The notes under the pieces were generated by a model, which was given only the letters and a program-made list of their open reading frames with translations, did no database searches and was not told the DNA's origin. Shown piece after piece: positions 22,309 to 28,659 of a stretch of 36,860 nucleotides of DNA. Both the position numbers and the translations under genes were made by a program. Origin of the DNA: a virus; the IMG/VR virus record IMGVR_UViG_3300032562_000092, positions 1-36,860 of that record; one strand, 5' to 3'. The number at the start of each line of letters is the position of its first letter. Position 1 is the stretch's first letter.

Positions 22309-22756
22309 CGTTTTCAGGGGTGGAATTGATTTCTGTTTCTTTGTAAATTGGAGCCTTGGGCAGGGTGCTTCCATCCCGGCGGTTCTTCCCGGCATGGGAA
22401 TGCCCGTGAGACCACCAGAGCTCTTTGGAGGTCAAGAGGGGCTTGTTGGATGGTGACAGCCCGATCCGTTGGCGAAACACCTCGGGCCTCCAGACACTCT
22501 TGGAAGTCGACATCCGGTCACAGAGGCGGTCGAAATCTTCCCCGCATAAGAATTCAATGAGTTCTTTGACCTCGTAAGCATTGCGATACCCGATCGGCAT
22601 GAATCGCCAATTTTTGTTCACTTCGTAATTCCAGAGTTCATAACGAATCTCGGTGCCGCTCACGCAACCCATCTCTCGGAGGATGACGTAATCTTCGATG
22701 GCTCGTTCGACAACGGAAATTGCCAAACGGGTCCAGGGTTTATCGATGGGGATCAT
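22283..22756 (-). CDS. Early phage protein, unknown function
   Basis: The product has 157 residues. The first 90 are helical with WTRLAISVVERAIEDYVILR, YRNAYEVKELIEFLCG and EDFDRLCDRM. This resembles small phage proteins built on an A-x2-DY helix and a later W/F-D-L-C helix. A middle segment (VWRPEVFRQRIGLSPSNKP) follows. The tail is basic, with a His-rich HGHSHAGKNRRDG stretch, then acidic. The start overlaps its upstream neighbour as ATGA. The function is not known. Confidence 0.7.
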   Translation of the reverse strand: MIPIDKPWTRLAISVVERAIEDYVILREMGCVSGTEIRYELWNYEVNKNWRFMPIGYRNAYEVKELIEFLCGEDFDRLCDRMSTSKSVWRPEVFRQRIGLSPSNKPLLTSKELWWSHGHSHAGKNRRDGSTLPKAPIYKETEINSTPENDDIETLAA

Positions 22757-22998
22757 GCAGTTGCTTGGTTGGGGTTGATTTTGCTGAATTTTTCATGCTC
22801 CTGATCCCAGGCATTCCTGACCACTTGGTCATTTAAGCCAAAGGACAAGAATGTGCGTTGATACATCCCCCCGTTCTCAACGATGACCCTGACATCGGTG
22901 GCCGGGATCATGATGGAATCGGGCTGATGGATGACGTAGGGGTGACCCATGAGGATCTTGCTGATGTGGAATTTTCGGTTCTCGGTTTCCATGATCAT
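22753..22998 (-). CDS. Small protein downstream of DnaB
   Basis: The product has 81 residues. A beta-type segment (RKFHISKILMGHPYVIHQPD, then SIMIPATDVRVIVENGGMYQ) is followed by a helical end (NAWDQEHEKFSKINPNQ). The ATG (22998-22996) overlaps the DnaB stop as ATGA and is preceded by AAGAAGGC, a weak SD sequence. It is coupled to the helicase and could be an accessory or loader-like protein, but no motif supports a specific role. Confidence 0.65.
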   Translation of the reverse strand: MIMETENRKFHISKILMGHPYVIHQPDSIMIPATDVRVIVENGGMYQRTFLSFGLNDQVVRNAWDQEHEKFSKINPNQATA

Positions 22999-23009
22999 GC
23001 GGCCTTCTT
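22995..23009 (-). promoter_or_regulatory. SD/stop/start joint, weaker copy 5
   Basis: The transcribed strand reads AAGAAGGCCGCATGA, at the DnaB end. It is a degraded form of the same joint. Confidence 0.6.
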
Positions 23010-24395
23010 CCCACCCGAGTACCCGGACTGGTATTTCTCGGAATTGTTGGTGTACATCTCCTCGGTCTTGTCGCTGAACTTGGTGTTCTCTCCGGAGAAC
23101 ATGAGCTCAAGCGGGCCAGTGGCTCCGTCACGTTGTTTTTCGATGAGAATGGTGCAAGGCTCAACCGGAGCCTCTTTATCTCGATGCATGAGGATGATGA
23201 CATCGGCATCCTGCTCGATGGTTCCGCTCTCCCTAAGGTCACTGGCCTTGGGCAAAGAACGCTTGTCGGCATCACGGTTCAATTGGGCGAGCGCCATGAT
23301 CGGTATGTGTAATTCCATGGCCAGTTGTTTGAGCCCTCCGGTAATGTCTCCGATCTCAAGCGCTCGGTTGCCATCGGCACGACGGCTGGGGCAGCGCATG
23401 AGCTGAAGGTAATCAATTACGATGAAATCGAGCTTGCCCTGGTACTTCATGCGGCGGGCGACCGAACGGAGCTGGTGCAGTGTGATGGCGGGAGTGGTCT
23501 CAAGCCAAAGGTTCCCCTCGGCGATCCTCGCTCCGGCCATGCCGATCCGCTGGAGATCCTGCCTGCTCATGAGTCCATCCTTGATCCGCTGCAGGGTGAC
23601 ACCAGACTCACTGCAGATCATGCGGTTGGTCTGCTGGGTTCGACTCATCTCCATGCTAAAGAACAGGCAATTGAACCCCTCCTTGACCGCGTGGGTCAGG
23701 ATGTTAAGCGCCAAAGAGCTCTTTCCAATGGCAGGACGTGCACCCAGGACGATGAACTGGTCGGGCTTGAACCCTGTCAGCATTCGATCCATGTCCTTGA
23801 ATCCGGTGGGGATGCAGCCGGGCTGGACGGCTTTGCCTCGGTTCTTGTACATGGTCTCAATCTGGTCGAGCGATTCCTCGACGCACTTGCTGATGTGGGC
23901 AAGGTTGTCACCCTGCTTCTTGTACACGTCACGGATGCCAAGGAATTCGCTTTCGGCCATGCCGATCAGTTCCTGAGGATTGCCACGGTCGTCATAGCTC
24001 AGGCACTGGGCACGGATGGTGTCGCAGGACTTAACCAGTCGCATGAGGACGGCCTTCCGCTGCACCTCGTTCATATGCTCGGTGAAGAGATGGGTCGTTG
24101 AGGCAAACATGGCGATCTCGGCCACGGCCGCGGCGCCACCGGCGGCATCGAGGAGCTGTTTGTCGATGAGGTGCTGGGTCACCGAAATCATGTCGCACCC
24201 TTGGCGGTTGGCATGACGATCCAGGATCGCCTCGCAAATGGTCAAATGACCACCACCCCGAAATGCCTCTGCCAAGGCCATGCCGACCCCCTCGAGGACA
24301 GGCCCGACGTAATTCGCCGGATCCTGCATCATGCAAGAGAGGACGATCTTCTCCGACTCAGGGGAAGGATTGGGAAGCGAGAACAGGTTGCTCAT
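22995..24395 (-). CDS. dnaB: Replicative DNA helicase (DnaB family)
   Basis: The product has 466 residues when started at MSNLFSLPNPSPESEKIVLS. This ATG overlaps the upstream stop (ATGA) behind a strong AAGGAGG. The DnaB N-terminal helical domain spans about 10-110. The RecA-like domain has Walker A GARPAIGKSS at 218-227, catalytic Glu in FFSMEMS near 245-251 and Walker B FIVIDYLQLM at 324-333. Later motifs are MALAQLNRDADKR near 367-379 and SDLRESGTIEQDADVI near 385-400. It unwinds DNA at the phage fork, probably after loading by host or phage proteins such as the YdaU-like protein upstream. The length is normal for the family. Confidence 0.95.
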   Translation of the reverse strand: MSNLFSLPNPSPESEKIVLSCMMQDPANYVGPVLEGVGMALAEAFRGGGHLTICEAILDRHANRQGCDMISVTQHLIDKQLLDAAGGAAAVAEIAMFASTTHLFTEHMNEVQRKAVLMRLVKSCDTIRAQCLSYDDRGNPQELIGMAESEFLGIRDVYKKQGDNLAHISKCVEESLDQIETMYKNRGKAVQPGCIPTGFKDMDRMLTGFKPDQFIVLGARPAIGKSSLALNILTHAVKEGFNCLFFSMEMSRTQQTNRMICSESGVTLQRIKDGLMSRQDLQRIGMAGARIAEGNLWLETTPAITLHQLRSVARRMKYQGKLDFIVIDYLQLMRCPSRRADGNRALEIGDITGGLKQLAMELHIPIMALAQLNRDADKRSLPKASDLRESGTIEQDADVIILMHRDKEAPVEPCTILIEKQRDGATGPLELMFSGENTKFSDKTEEMYTNNSEKYQSGYSGGKKAA

Positions 24396-24406
24396 GCAGC
24401 CTCCTT
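24392..24406 (-). promoter_or_regulatory. SD/stop/start joint, copy 4
   Basis: The transcribed strand reads AAGGAGGCTGCATGA, at the border of the zinc-knuckle protein and DnaB. It decides the DnaB start. Confidence 0.75.
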
Positions 24407-24664
24407 CATGGATTGATGCCAAGCACTTGCCACATCTTTCATTAAATGAATTTCAATAAGATCCCGACCAAGCCCAGCGGTCAGCTTTTTGACGCATTGG
24501 GGGTGCAGCCATAATTCCGAACCTTTGGAAACAGGGGCCGTGGGACTACCTCCCACCCAATAAATACAAGGAAACGTCATTGGTTCATGGCACAAAAAAC
24601 AAAAATCTGCACCCTTTGAACCATGCTGAAACCATTCGCAATTTTCGTTATACAATACGCTCAT
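24392..24664 (-). CDS. Zinc-knuckle protein (paralogue of the 17109-17423 product)
   Basis: The product has 90 residues when started at MSVLYNENCEWFQHGSKGAD, whose ATG overlaps the upstream stop (ATGA) behind AAGGAGG. The core CFLCHEPMTFPCIYWVGG, then ELWLHPQCVKKLTAGLGRDL, repeats the plan CxxC - P-x-IYW-x-G - LHxxC seen in the protein beside TerL. It lies directly before DnaB. A zinc-bound nucleic-acid-binding protein is likely. There is no clear nuclease triad. It is AT-richer than DnaB. Confidence 0.75.
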   Translation of the reverse strand: MSVLYNENCEWFQHGSKGADFCFLCHEPMTFPCIYWVGGSPTAPVSKGSELWLHPQCVKKLTAGLGRDLIEIHLMKDVASAWHQSMKEAA

Positions 24665-24675
24665 GCGGCCTCCTT
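24661..24675 (-). promoter_or_regulatory. SD/stop/start joint, copy 3
   Basis: The transcribed strand reads AAGGAGGCCGCATGA, at the border of the Cys/His protein and the zinc-knuckle protein. Confidence 0.75.
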
Positions 24676-24939
24676 CCATGACGCACCGCAATCCTTGCAA
24701 GTAATTAGAAAGTAATCAGAAATAATTCCATTAGGAATCGTGCTGCTCCAAACAATTTTATTTCCATCTTTTATAACCTCATTTCTGTATGTGCCATCTG
24801 GATAAAAATCCCTACTCCAAGAGCATCGCCCTTCATGATTACAATTTGTTTGCCTATAATTAATTTCCAAATCGTCACTTGAAATAAAGCATTCAAGACT
24901 AGACATGGCTGGCTTAAGTATAAATTTACTTGGAATCAT
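24661..24939 (-). CDS. Small Cys/His protein, AT-rich
   Basis: The product has 92 residues. Likely zinc ligands are CNHEGRC near 33-39 and CKDCG near 80-84, framing a beta-rich middle (WSRDFYPDGTYRNEVIKDGN, then VWSSTIPNG). The ATG follows AGGGAGG and overlaps the previous stop. The end, WKEAA, is produced by the recurring SD-stop-start joint. A and T are common at third positions, unlike DnaB. It may be a zinc-ribbon protein of recent origin. The function is unknown. Confidence 0.7.
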   Translation of the reverse strand: MIPSKFILKPAMSSLECFISSDDLEINYRQTNCNHEGRCSWSRDFYPDGTYRNEVIKDGNKIVWSSTIPNGIISDYFLITCKDCGASWKEAA

Positions 24940-24950
24940 GCTGCCTCCCT
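24936..24950 (-). promoter_or_regulatory. SD/stop/start joint, copy 2
   Basis: The transcribed strand reads AGGGAGGCAGCATGA. It ends the YdaU-like gene and starts the Cys/His protein. Confidence 0.75.
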
Positions 24951-25871
24951 TTCATTGCAACGAATGTCGGCACTGATCTTGGCGGCCAAGGCCGCGCACT
25001 CACGGATCTCTGACTGAACGGACTGCGGCAATAAGGCAAAGGTGCTGGGAAAGTTTGCACTGGCAAGGCCGTCCGGATAGCTCTCGGGAAACTGGTCGAC
25101 CAGGAGCTCTCGCCAGTTGGCAGGGTGTGACTCAACAATGGTGAACTTTTCTTTCTTCCCAAATGACGACCCTTTCTTTTTTGCAATTTCGGTCGCTCTC
25201 TGGATCTCTCCGTTCCAATTGTTGAGAAGGGTTGCAAGGTCACGGCGGCGGTACTCTGCAACCTCTCCTCCCTGGGCAAAATACCACTCGAGAAGCAACC
25301 AATCTCCCTCGGAGGTGGATTCGACGGCCCCTTTATTTTTTTTCCATGCTCGCTCTTGGGAAGAATCGAGTGCTGTCGATGGCTTCATCCGAAACAGCAT
25401 CTTTGCCCGGTGCAGGGCGAGATTCTGATCGATCAGGTCGATGGATGTGTCCCCCGTGGGGACTACAGGGGTATCTGATACCTGATTACTGATTACTGAT
25501 AGGGTTCGACTCGCTTTGTTATGGGATGCCAGTGGGTTTCCTTTGGGTTTCCTTTGGGAAGCGGATGGGCGTCCACCTCTTTTGCCGTTGGCTTTGTTTT
25601 TCTCGCAAACGGCATGATATTCGGCGATCTCGGCGTCTGCTCGACCATTGATCCATCCTTTTTCGGTCTCTGTGAAGAAGTCGGTAAGCACGGTAAGCAC
25701 CACCTCGCTTGCCATCTGGATACGTCTGGCAACCCATTCGGTTTCGAGTGGGATAGGACTCTCTTCGGTGTAGTAAAGATCAAGGAGTCTCCGGAAACAT
25801 AGATACTCGTCATTGGTCAGGTGCCGGGTCTGTACGGAATAGTCGTTGATGTGAAATTTGAAGAAATGCAT
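24936..25871 (-). CDS. DUF1376 / YdaU-like replication protein
   Basis: The product has 311 residues. The N-terminus MHFFKFHINDYSVQTRHLTN followed by DEYLCFRRLLDLYYTEESPI is the DUF1376 (YdaU) signature, a winged-helix-like domain of phage replication-initiation proteins. Next are a Lys/Arg/Gly-rich linker (NGKRGGRPSASQRKPKGNPL near 95-114), a central helical part and a C-terminal domain with DWLLLEWYFAQGGEVAEYRR and NNWNGEIQRA. It lies two short genes upstream of DnaB and probably binds origin DNA or loads the helicase. No origin iterons are recognised nearby. Confidence 0.85.
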   Translation of the reverse strand: MHFFKFHINDYSVQTRHLTNDEYLCFRRLLDLYYTEESPIPLETEWVARRIQMASEVVLTVLTDFFTETEKGWINGRADAEIAEYHAVCEKNKANGKRGGRPSASQRKPKGNPLASHNKASRTLSVISNQVSDTPVVPTGDTSIDLIDQNLALHRAKMLFRMKPSTALDSSQERAWKKNKGAVESTSEGDWLLLEWYFAQGGEVAEYRRRDLATLLNNWNGEIQRATEIAKKKGSSFGKKEKFTIVESHPANWRELLVDQFPESYPDGLASANFPSTFALLPQSVQSEIRECAALAAKISADIRCNEREAA

Positions 25872-25891
25872 GGATGAATTGTCCTGATTTT

Positions 25892-26368
25892 TTAAGCGCG
25901 GCCCTTGAACTGGGGACGGATGGTGGTGCTCCAGATCTTGGCATTTTCACTCGGCTCGGCCTGATCGATGACCATGCCGCGGCACCACTGGTCACGATCT
26001 GCTACCCTGACCCTCAGGACATCCTGTCCACCGGGAATCTTTGCCAGGACAAGTTGAGGATTTGGAATCTGGGTTCCGGTGACGATAAGGGTGCGACCTT
26101 TTTTTAAGATCTCCTCGAGGTGAGTAATTCCCGCCTGCTTGATGCGGACAAATCCGGACTCCCTAGTGAAATCGACTCCATGATCCAGAAGTGCCTTCCG
26201 GAGCCATTGAAAATCGTCCAGGGGGATTCCAAGGCGTTCGGCAGCGCCTTCCTCGGAATAGGTGATTCCATCCTTGGGCGTGGCCGTTGGGATGGATGCC
26301 TGGACGGGTTCTTTTTCGATCAGGGCGGCCAGTTTTCCGCCCCCTTCTTTTTTGGTTTTTTGTGTCAT
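25892..26368 (-). CDS. Early phage protein, possible DNA-binding
   Basis: The product has 158 residues. The basic start (MTQKTKKEGGGKLAALIEKE) is followed by a likely helix-turn-helix segment (YSEEGAAERLGIPLDDFQWL, RKALLDHGVDFTRESGFVRI), then a beta domain (RTLIVTGTQIPNPQLVLAKI, VLRVRVADRDQW) with a Cys-Arg-Gly turn and a basic end. The fold looks like a winged helix plus a small beta domain. It precedes the YdaU gene by 20 bases and lies after an 84-base gap. No family is recognised. Confidence 0.7.
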   Translation of the reverse strand: MTQKTKKEGGGKLAALIEKEPVQASIPTATPKDGITYSEEGAAERLGIPLDDFQWLRKALLDHGVDFTRESGFVRIKQAGITHLEEILKKGRTLIVTGTQIPNPQLVLAKIPGGQDVLRVRVADRDQWCRGMVIDQAEPSENAKIWSTTIRPQFKGRA

Positions 26369-26452
26369 GGTCGTGTGTGTGAAAGTGGTGCCGGTCTTTC
26401 CCGGCTTGTCAGCGTGTTGGTTAAGCGGTAACGCCCGCTGAATGGTCAGACC
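26369..26452. other. 84-base gap with small hairpin
   Basis: No start codon of note lies on the transcribed strand. It contains GCCGG (26390-26394) pairing with CCGGC (26401-26405) around a six-base loop, about 20 bases before the next gene's start. No T-tract follows. It could be a weak attenuator. Confidence 0.35.
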
Positions 26453-26704
26453 TTAGGCTGCAGGCAATGCAGAGCCGGGCGTCTCGGTGGCCGGAGTCGT
26501 GGCAGCTGCCAATGTGTCCTCGGTGGCCTGAACGCCTTCCTGAACAACCTCAGGAGTAACGACAGGTGCCTCTGATGCTGCTGGGGCATTCTGTGCCTCG
26601 TGATGACGGACAAATGCCTCGATGTGCTTCACAGCGTCATCGATGTCCTTTTTAACGGTTCCAAGGAATGCCTTGGCCTCGGCGGTGATGGTTTCTATGC
26701 TCAT
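26453..26704 (-). CDS. Small helical protein with Ala/Thr/Pro-rich tail
   Basis: The product has 83 residues. An amphipathic helix (about 1-38, ITAEAKAFLGTVKKDIDDAV) is followed by a low-complexity Ala/Thr/Pro/Glu tail. The ATG overlaps the previous stop as ATGA. It can also be reached by a -1 frameshift from the upstream gene at the A-runs ending at 26710, which would give a fused product. On its own it has no SD sequence at the usual distance (only AAGGGGA about 28 bases upstream). The function is unknown. Confidence 0.65.
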   Translation of the reverse strand: MSIETITAEAKAFLGTVKKDIDDAVKHIEAFVRHHEAQNAPAASEAPVVTPEVVQEGVQATEDTLAAATTPATETPGSALPAA

Positions 26705-27558
26705 GCGGTCTTTTTTTTGTTTTTTGCGTCCCCTTCTTTTTTCTCTGGATGGTGGGACAGGCCTTCCTGAGAAGATGCGTTTGCAATAAAATTTCCGGAG
26801 GACTGATCAGTCGCGGTTTTTGCCAATGCCGCCGGATCGACCCCCCTCCCCCCCTCCTTCGAGGTGTCGGCTGCCGTGTCCTGGTCGAATCCGGAGGGGT
26901 GGTTTGTATCCAGAGTTGTAGCCGGATGAACGTCATCTCTTTCGGATGCTGGAAAGATCACTGATAAATGATCAGAGGATGACAAATCGGCCGCCGGATC
27001 TGGCAGGGACGGCCGCGCTATTGAATCCAAATTCCCCGCCGCTGAATTGATTCCAGAACCATCCTGAACAAGTTCCACATCGATTACTGGAAGGTCATCC
27101 AGCATCCGCTCCAAACCTGCCGCAACTTGAGACTGCTCAATCTTCTCAACCCTTGCAGTGACGCCTCCGGTAAGCACTTGACCTTTATCAATCAGGATAC
27201 CGACGGCCATCGACAACTCACCTGCCTTAATGTCTCCGGCAGCAATCTTCTCCTCGAGGAGCTCGACACCCAAAGCAGCCACCTTCAAAGCACGGGCACC
27301 AAGATCTTTTCTATGTGTGTCAATAGTCGCACCTTCCCGCAGTTGCACCGCTTCGATCGTCCTGTGATGCAACCCGGTCAATCGCTTGATCTCACGAATG
27401 CCAGTTCCCTGACCCAGAAGTTGAACCGTGATCCGATAAAGATCTGGCCTTTGAGATAACAATCGTTCGCCAGTAGAAACACCCGTGAATGCCGGAGTGC
27501 CGACCTTATCGATCGACAAATCCTCCGCAGGAAATAGTTCCGAGTTCTCGGTACTCAT
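26701..27558 (-). CDS. Helix-turn-helix phage protein (possible terminase small subunit)
   Basis: The product has 285 residues when started at MSTENSELFPAEDLSIDKVG. This ATG is preceded by AGGG and overlaps the stop of a 26-codon gene (TGATG). A helix-turn-helix is seen at about 49-75 (GQGTGIREIKRLTGLHHRTI). A helical block follows with KVAALGVELLEEKIAAGDIK and GELSMAVGILIDKGQVLTGG, a pattern (IL-x-DKxxxLTG) seen in phage proteins with HTH starts. The last 130 residues are disordered and charged. It could be a small terminase subunit placed far from TerL, or a regulator. The coding sequence holds runs of six and seven G and two slippery A-runs near its end. Confidence 0.7.
   Translation of the reverse strand: MSTENSELFPAEDLSIDKVGTPAFTGVSTGERLLSQRPDLYRITVQLLGQGTGIREIKRLTGLHHRTIEAVQLREGATIDTHRKDLGARALKVAALGVELLEEKIAAGDIKAGELSMAVGILIDKGQVLTGGVTARVEKIEQSQVAAGLERMLDDLPVIDVELVQDGSGINSAAGNLDSIARPSLPDPAADLSSSDHLSVIFPASERDDVHPATTLDTNHPSGFDQDTAADTSKEGGRGVDPAALAKTATDQSSGNFIANASSQEGLSHHPEKKEGDAKNKKKTA
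26710..26725 (-). other. Candidate -1 ribosomal frameshift site
   Basis: On the coding strand the last codons read GAC GCA AAA AAC AAA AAA AAG ACC GCA TGA. This gives two in-frame heptamers, A_AAA_AAC and A_AAA_AAG. A purine-rich AAGGGGA sits upstream at roughly the distance of the stimulatory SD sequence in dnaX. A one-base backward slip reads on as GAC CGC ATG AGC and enters the next gene in frame, giving an HTH-protein/83-residue fusion. No downstream RNA structure was checked. Confidence 0.45.
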
Positions 27559-27638
27559 CACATTCTTGCCCTGTAAATACCCACCAAAAAAAAGAAAAGG
27601 GCGCCCAACAAACAAACATCGATGAAATCGTGACTCAT
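27558..27638 (-). CDS. 26-residue single-span membrane peptide
   Basis: The ATG (27638-27636) overlaps the stop of the excisionase-like gene as ATGA, and the TGA (27560-27558) overlaps the next start as TGATG. The frame therefore fits its neighbours on both sides, as real genes in this block do. It begins MSHDFIDV, has a membrane helix of about 14 residues (CLLGALFFFLVGIY) and ends RARM. It is far below standard gene-calling length. It might be a small membrane regulator, or a leader whose translation couples the next gene. No homologue can be named. Confidence 0.55.
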   Translation of the reverse strand: MSHDFIDVCLLGALFFFLVGIYRARM

Positions 27639-27826
27639 GCCATTCGTTCCTCAATGAACTTTTGAAGCGACGACTCCGGAAAACGAATATCCTGCTCGAG
27701 CCTGAGGACCTTTCCGAACTTACCGGCCTTCACATAACGAAGAACCGTGTTCCTATGAACGCCGAGTCGAGCGCATACGTCCTTTGTGCTTAGAAACCGC
27801 TCAGATACAAAATTTCCCCCTTTCAT
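27635..27826 (-). CDS. Excisionase-like MerR/HTH_17 protein
   Basis: The product has 63 residues. The segment ERFLSTKDVCARLGVHRNTV then LRYVKAGKFGKVLRLEQDIR and FPESSLQKFIEERM is the classic small winged helix of phage excisionases and AlpA-type regulators (HTH_17). It probably binds attachment-site DNA with the integrase and may also regulate early genes. The start overlaps the stop of a 39-residue gene (ATGA). It is encoded on the opposite strand from the integrase, about 2 kb away. Confidence 0.85.
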   Translation of the reverse strand: MKGGNFVSERFLSTKDVCARLGVHRNTVLRYVKAGKFGKVLRLEQDIRFPESSLQKFIEERMA

Positions 27827-27942
27827 CGATCGCTCCCTGGATAAACCGTGGATTGGATACGAAGACCTTCTTCACGCTCCATGGCGGCCGTATAACCGGT
27901 CACCTTGCAGTACCAATCCCACAAACGGCAAATGAGATTCAT
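27823..27942 (-). CDS. 39-residue protein, early block
   Basis: The ATG overlaps the previous stop and the TGA overlaps the excisionase-like start, both as ATGA. The product, MNLICRLWDWYCKVTGYTAA then MEREEGLRIQSTVYPGSDR, has a Trp/Cys/Tyr-rich first half and a charged second half, with no signal or membrane helix. Its perfect fit in the chain of overlaps is the main support. The function is unknown. Confidence 0.6.
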   Translation of the reverse strand: MNLICRLWDWYCKVTGYTAAMEREEGLRIQSTVYPGSDR

Positions 27943-28184
27943 GGCAATAATTCCGCAGTGATTGATTGCCCGGTGCGCATCCAACGATGACATCCACGCC
28001 AGATCGCCTGAGCGGCAGCAGGGTCATTGGTAAATGCCCTCATCTCACCGTTCAGAAGCACTTCATAAAAAAAAGAAACGCCCGCGCCATGAATTGCCTT
28101 TAGGAATTCACCAGGGACAACCTTGCGAAGGGTCAAACGATTGCGACCCTGTTTAATTTCCAGCTCAATAATCTCCGTGCTCAT
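27939..28184 (-). CDS. Small early protein
   Basis: The product has 81 residues. It starts MSTEIIELEIKQGRNRLTLR (a beta pair), then KVVPGEFLKAIHGAGVSFFY, EVLLNGEMRAFTNDPAAAQA and IWRGCHRWMRTGQ. It looks like a compact alpha/beta protein with Trp/Cys/His near its end. It begins two bases after the stop of the 56-residue gene and ends in an ATGA overlap with the 39-residue gene. No known family is recognised. Confidence 0.65.
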   Translation of the reverse strand: MSTEIIELEIKQGRNRLTLRKVVPGEFLKAIHGAGVSFFYEVLLNGEMRAFTNDPAAAQAIWRGCHRWMRTGQSITAELLP

Positions 28185-28186
28185 GA

Positions 28187-28357
28187 TTAACGAAGAGCCA
28201 TCCGGTAACCGGGCTGACGACGTGCAGGCAAAGATCGATCGAGCCAGCCATTCTTGCGGCGGCTCACGAACACCGCTACGGCCGCCAGGATCTCCGCGGC
28301 CTCACGCCGCCCAGCAATAAGAATTGCTGCAAAAAGTGAAAGGCAGAGAGTAATCAT
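28187..28357 (-). CDS. 56-residue membrane-active-looking protein
   Basis: The ATG (28357-28355) overlaps the upstream stop as ATGA behind AAGGAGGC. The product has a hydrophobic start (MITLCLSLFAAILIAG) that could be one membrane helix or a signal sequence, a second mildly hydrophobic stretch (ILAAVAVFVS), and a basic Arg-rich end (SRRKNGWLDRSLPARRQPGY). A strong SD sequence supports translation. The function is unknown. Confidence 0.6.
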   Translation of the reverse strand: MITLCLSLFAAILIAGRREAAEILAAVAVFVSRRKNGWLDRSLPARRQPGYRMALR

Positions 28358-28368
28358 GCTGCCTCCTT
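28354..28368 (-). promoter_or_regulatory. SD/stop/start joint, copy 1
   Basis: The transcribed strand reads AAGGAGGCAGCATGA. A strong SD sequence is embedded in the last codons of the upstream gene (Lys-Glu-Ala-Ala-stop), and the stop overlaps the next start. Confidence 0.75.
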
Positions 28369-28533
28369 TTCAGATTCCTCCGAGGATTCTGTAATTTCTT
28401 CAGCGAGACGTTTCGTCAGGATCTGACGAATGATCGTTGAACGGTTTGTGCATTGTTGTTTTGCCTGCTCATCGAGCCACAGAACTAGATCCTGTGGCAC
28501 TCCGGAGGCCGCGATGGTGGTCGTGTTTGCCAT
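28354..28533 (-). CDS. Ribbon-helix-helix regulator, leftward (59 residues)
   Basis: The product begins MANTTTIAASGVPQDLVLWL. Its ribbon-helix-helix core is VPQDLVLWLDEQAKQQCTNR followed by STIIRQILTKRLAE (about 12-45), with an acidic tail ending EKEAA. It is the first gene of the leftward series and lies next to three palindromes. It probably binds them as a CopG/Arc-type dimer and controls both directions. Its length just misses usual cut-offs. The gene ends in the recurring AAGGAGGCAGCATGA joint. Confidence 0.8.
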   Translation of the reverse strand: MANTTTIAASGVPQDLVLWLDEQAKQQCTNRSTIIRQILTKRLAEEITESSEESEKEAA

Positions 28534-28556
28534 AAGTGTTTTGCTTACGGCGAAAA

Positions 28557-28644
28557 TCCTTAAAGGACATTTAAGGAATCTGCAAGAGAAATCCTTTAAG
28601 GAATTGCAAGGATTGTAATAAAGACTTTCAAAATCCTTAAAGGA
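28557..28644. promoter_or_regulatory. Operator array between divergent RHH genes
   Basis: Three perfect inverted repeats of the form TCCTT-N-AAGGA lie at 28557-28567, 28592-28602 and 28634-28644. Degenerate or half copies with AAGGA lie at 28567-28577 and 28608-28612, several at about ten-base steps. The 126-base gap also holds a possible leftward promoter: TTGAAA, 17-base spacer, TGCAAT on the minus strand. The third palindrome is 15 bases before the rightward RHH start. The layout is that of an autoregulated genetic switch. Confidence 0.75.
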
Positions 28645-28659
28645 TGGTATCTTGAAAGC

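Noticed and set aside
26652-26936. A separate gene in the -1 frame across the slippery runs
   Set aside because: Its composition is Arg/Pro/Thr-rich upstream of the A-runs. Only the part after the runs is coding, so it is treated as a frameshift product.
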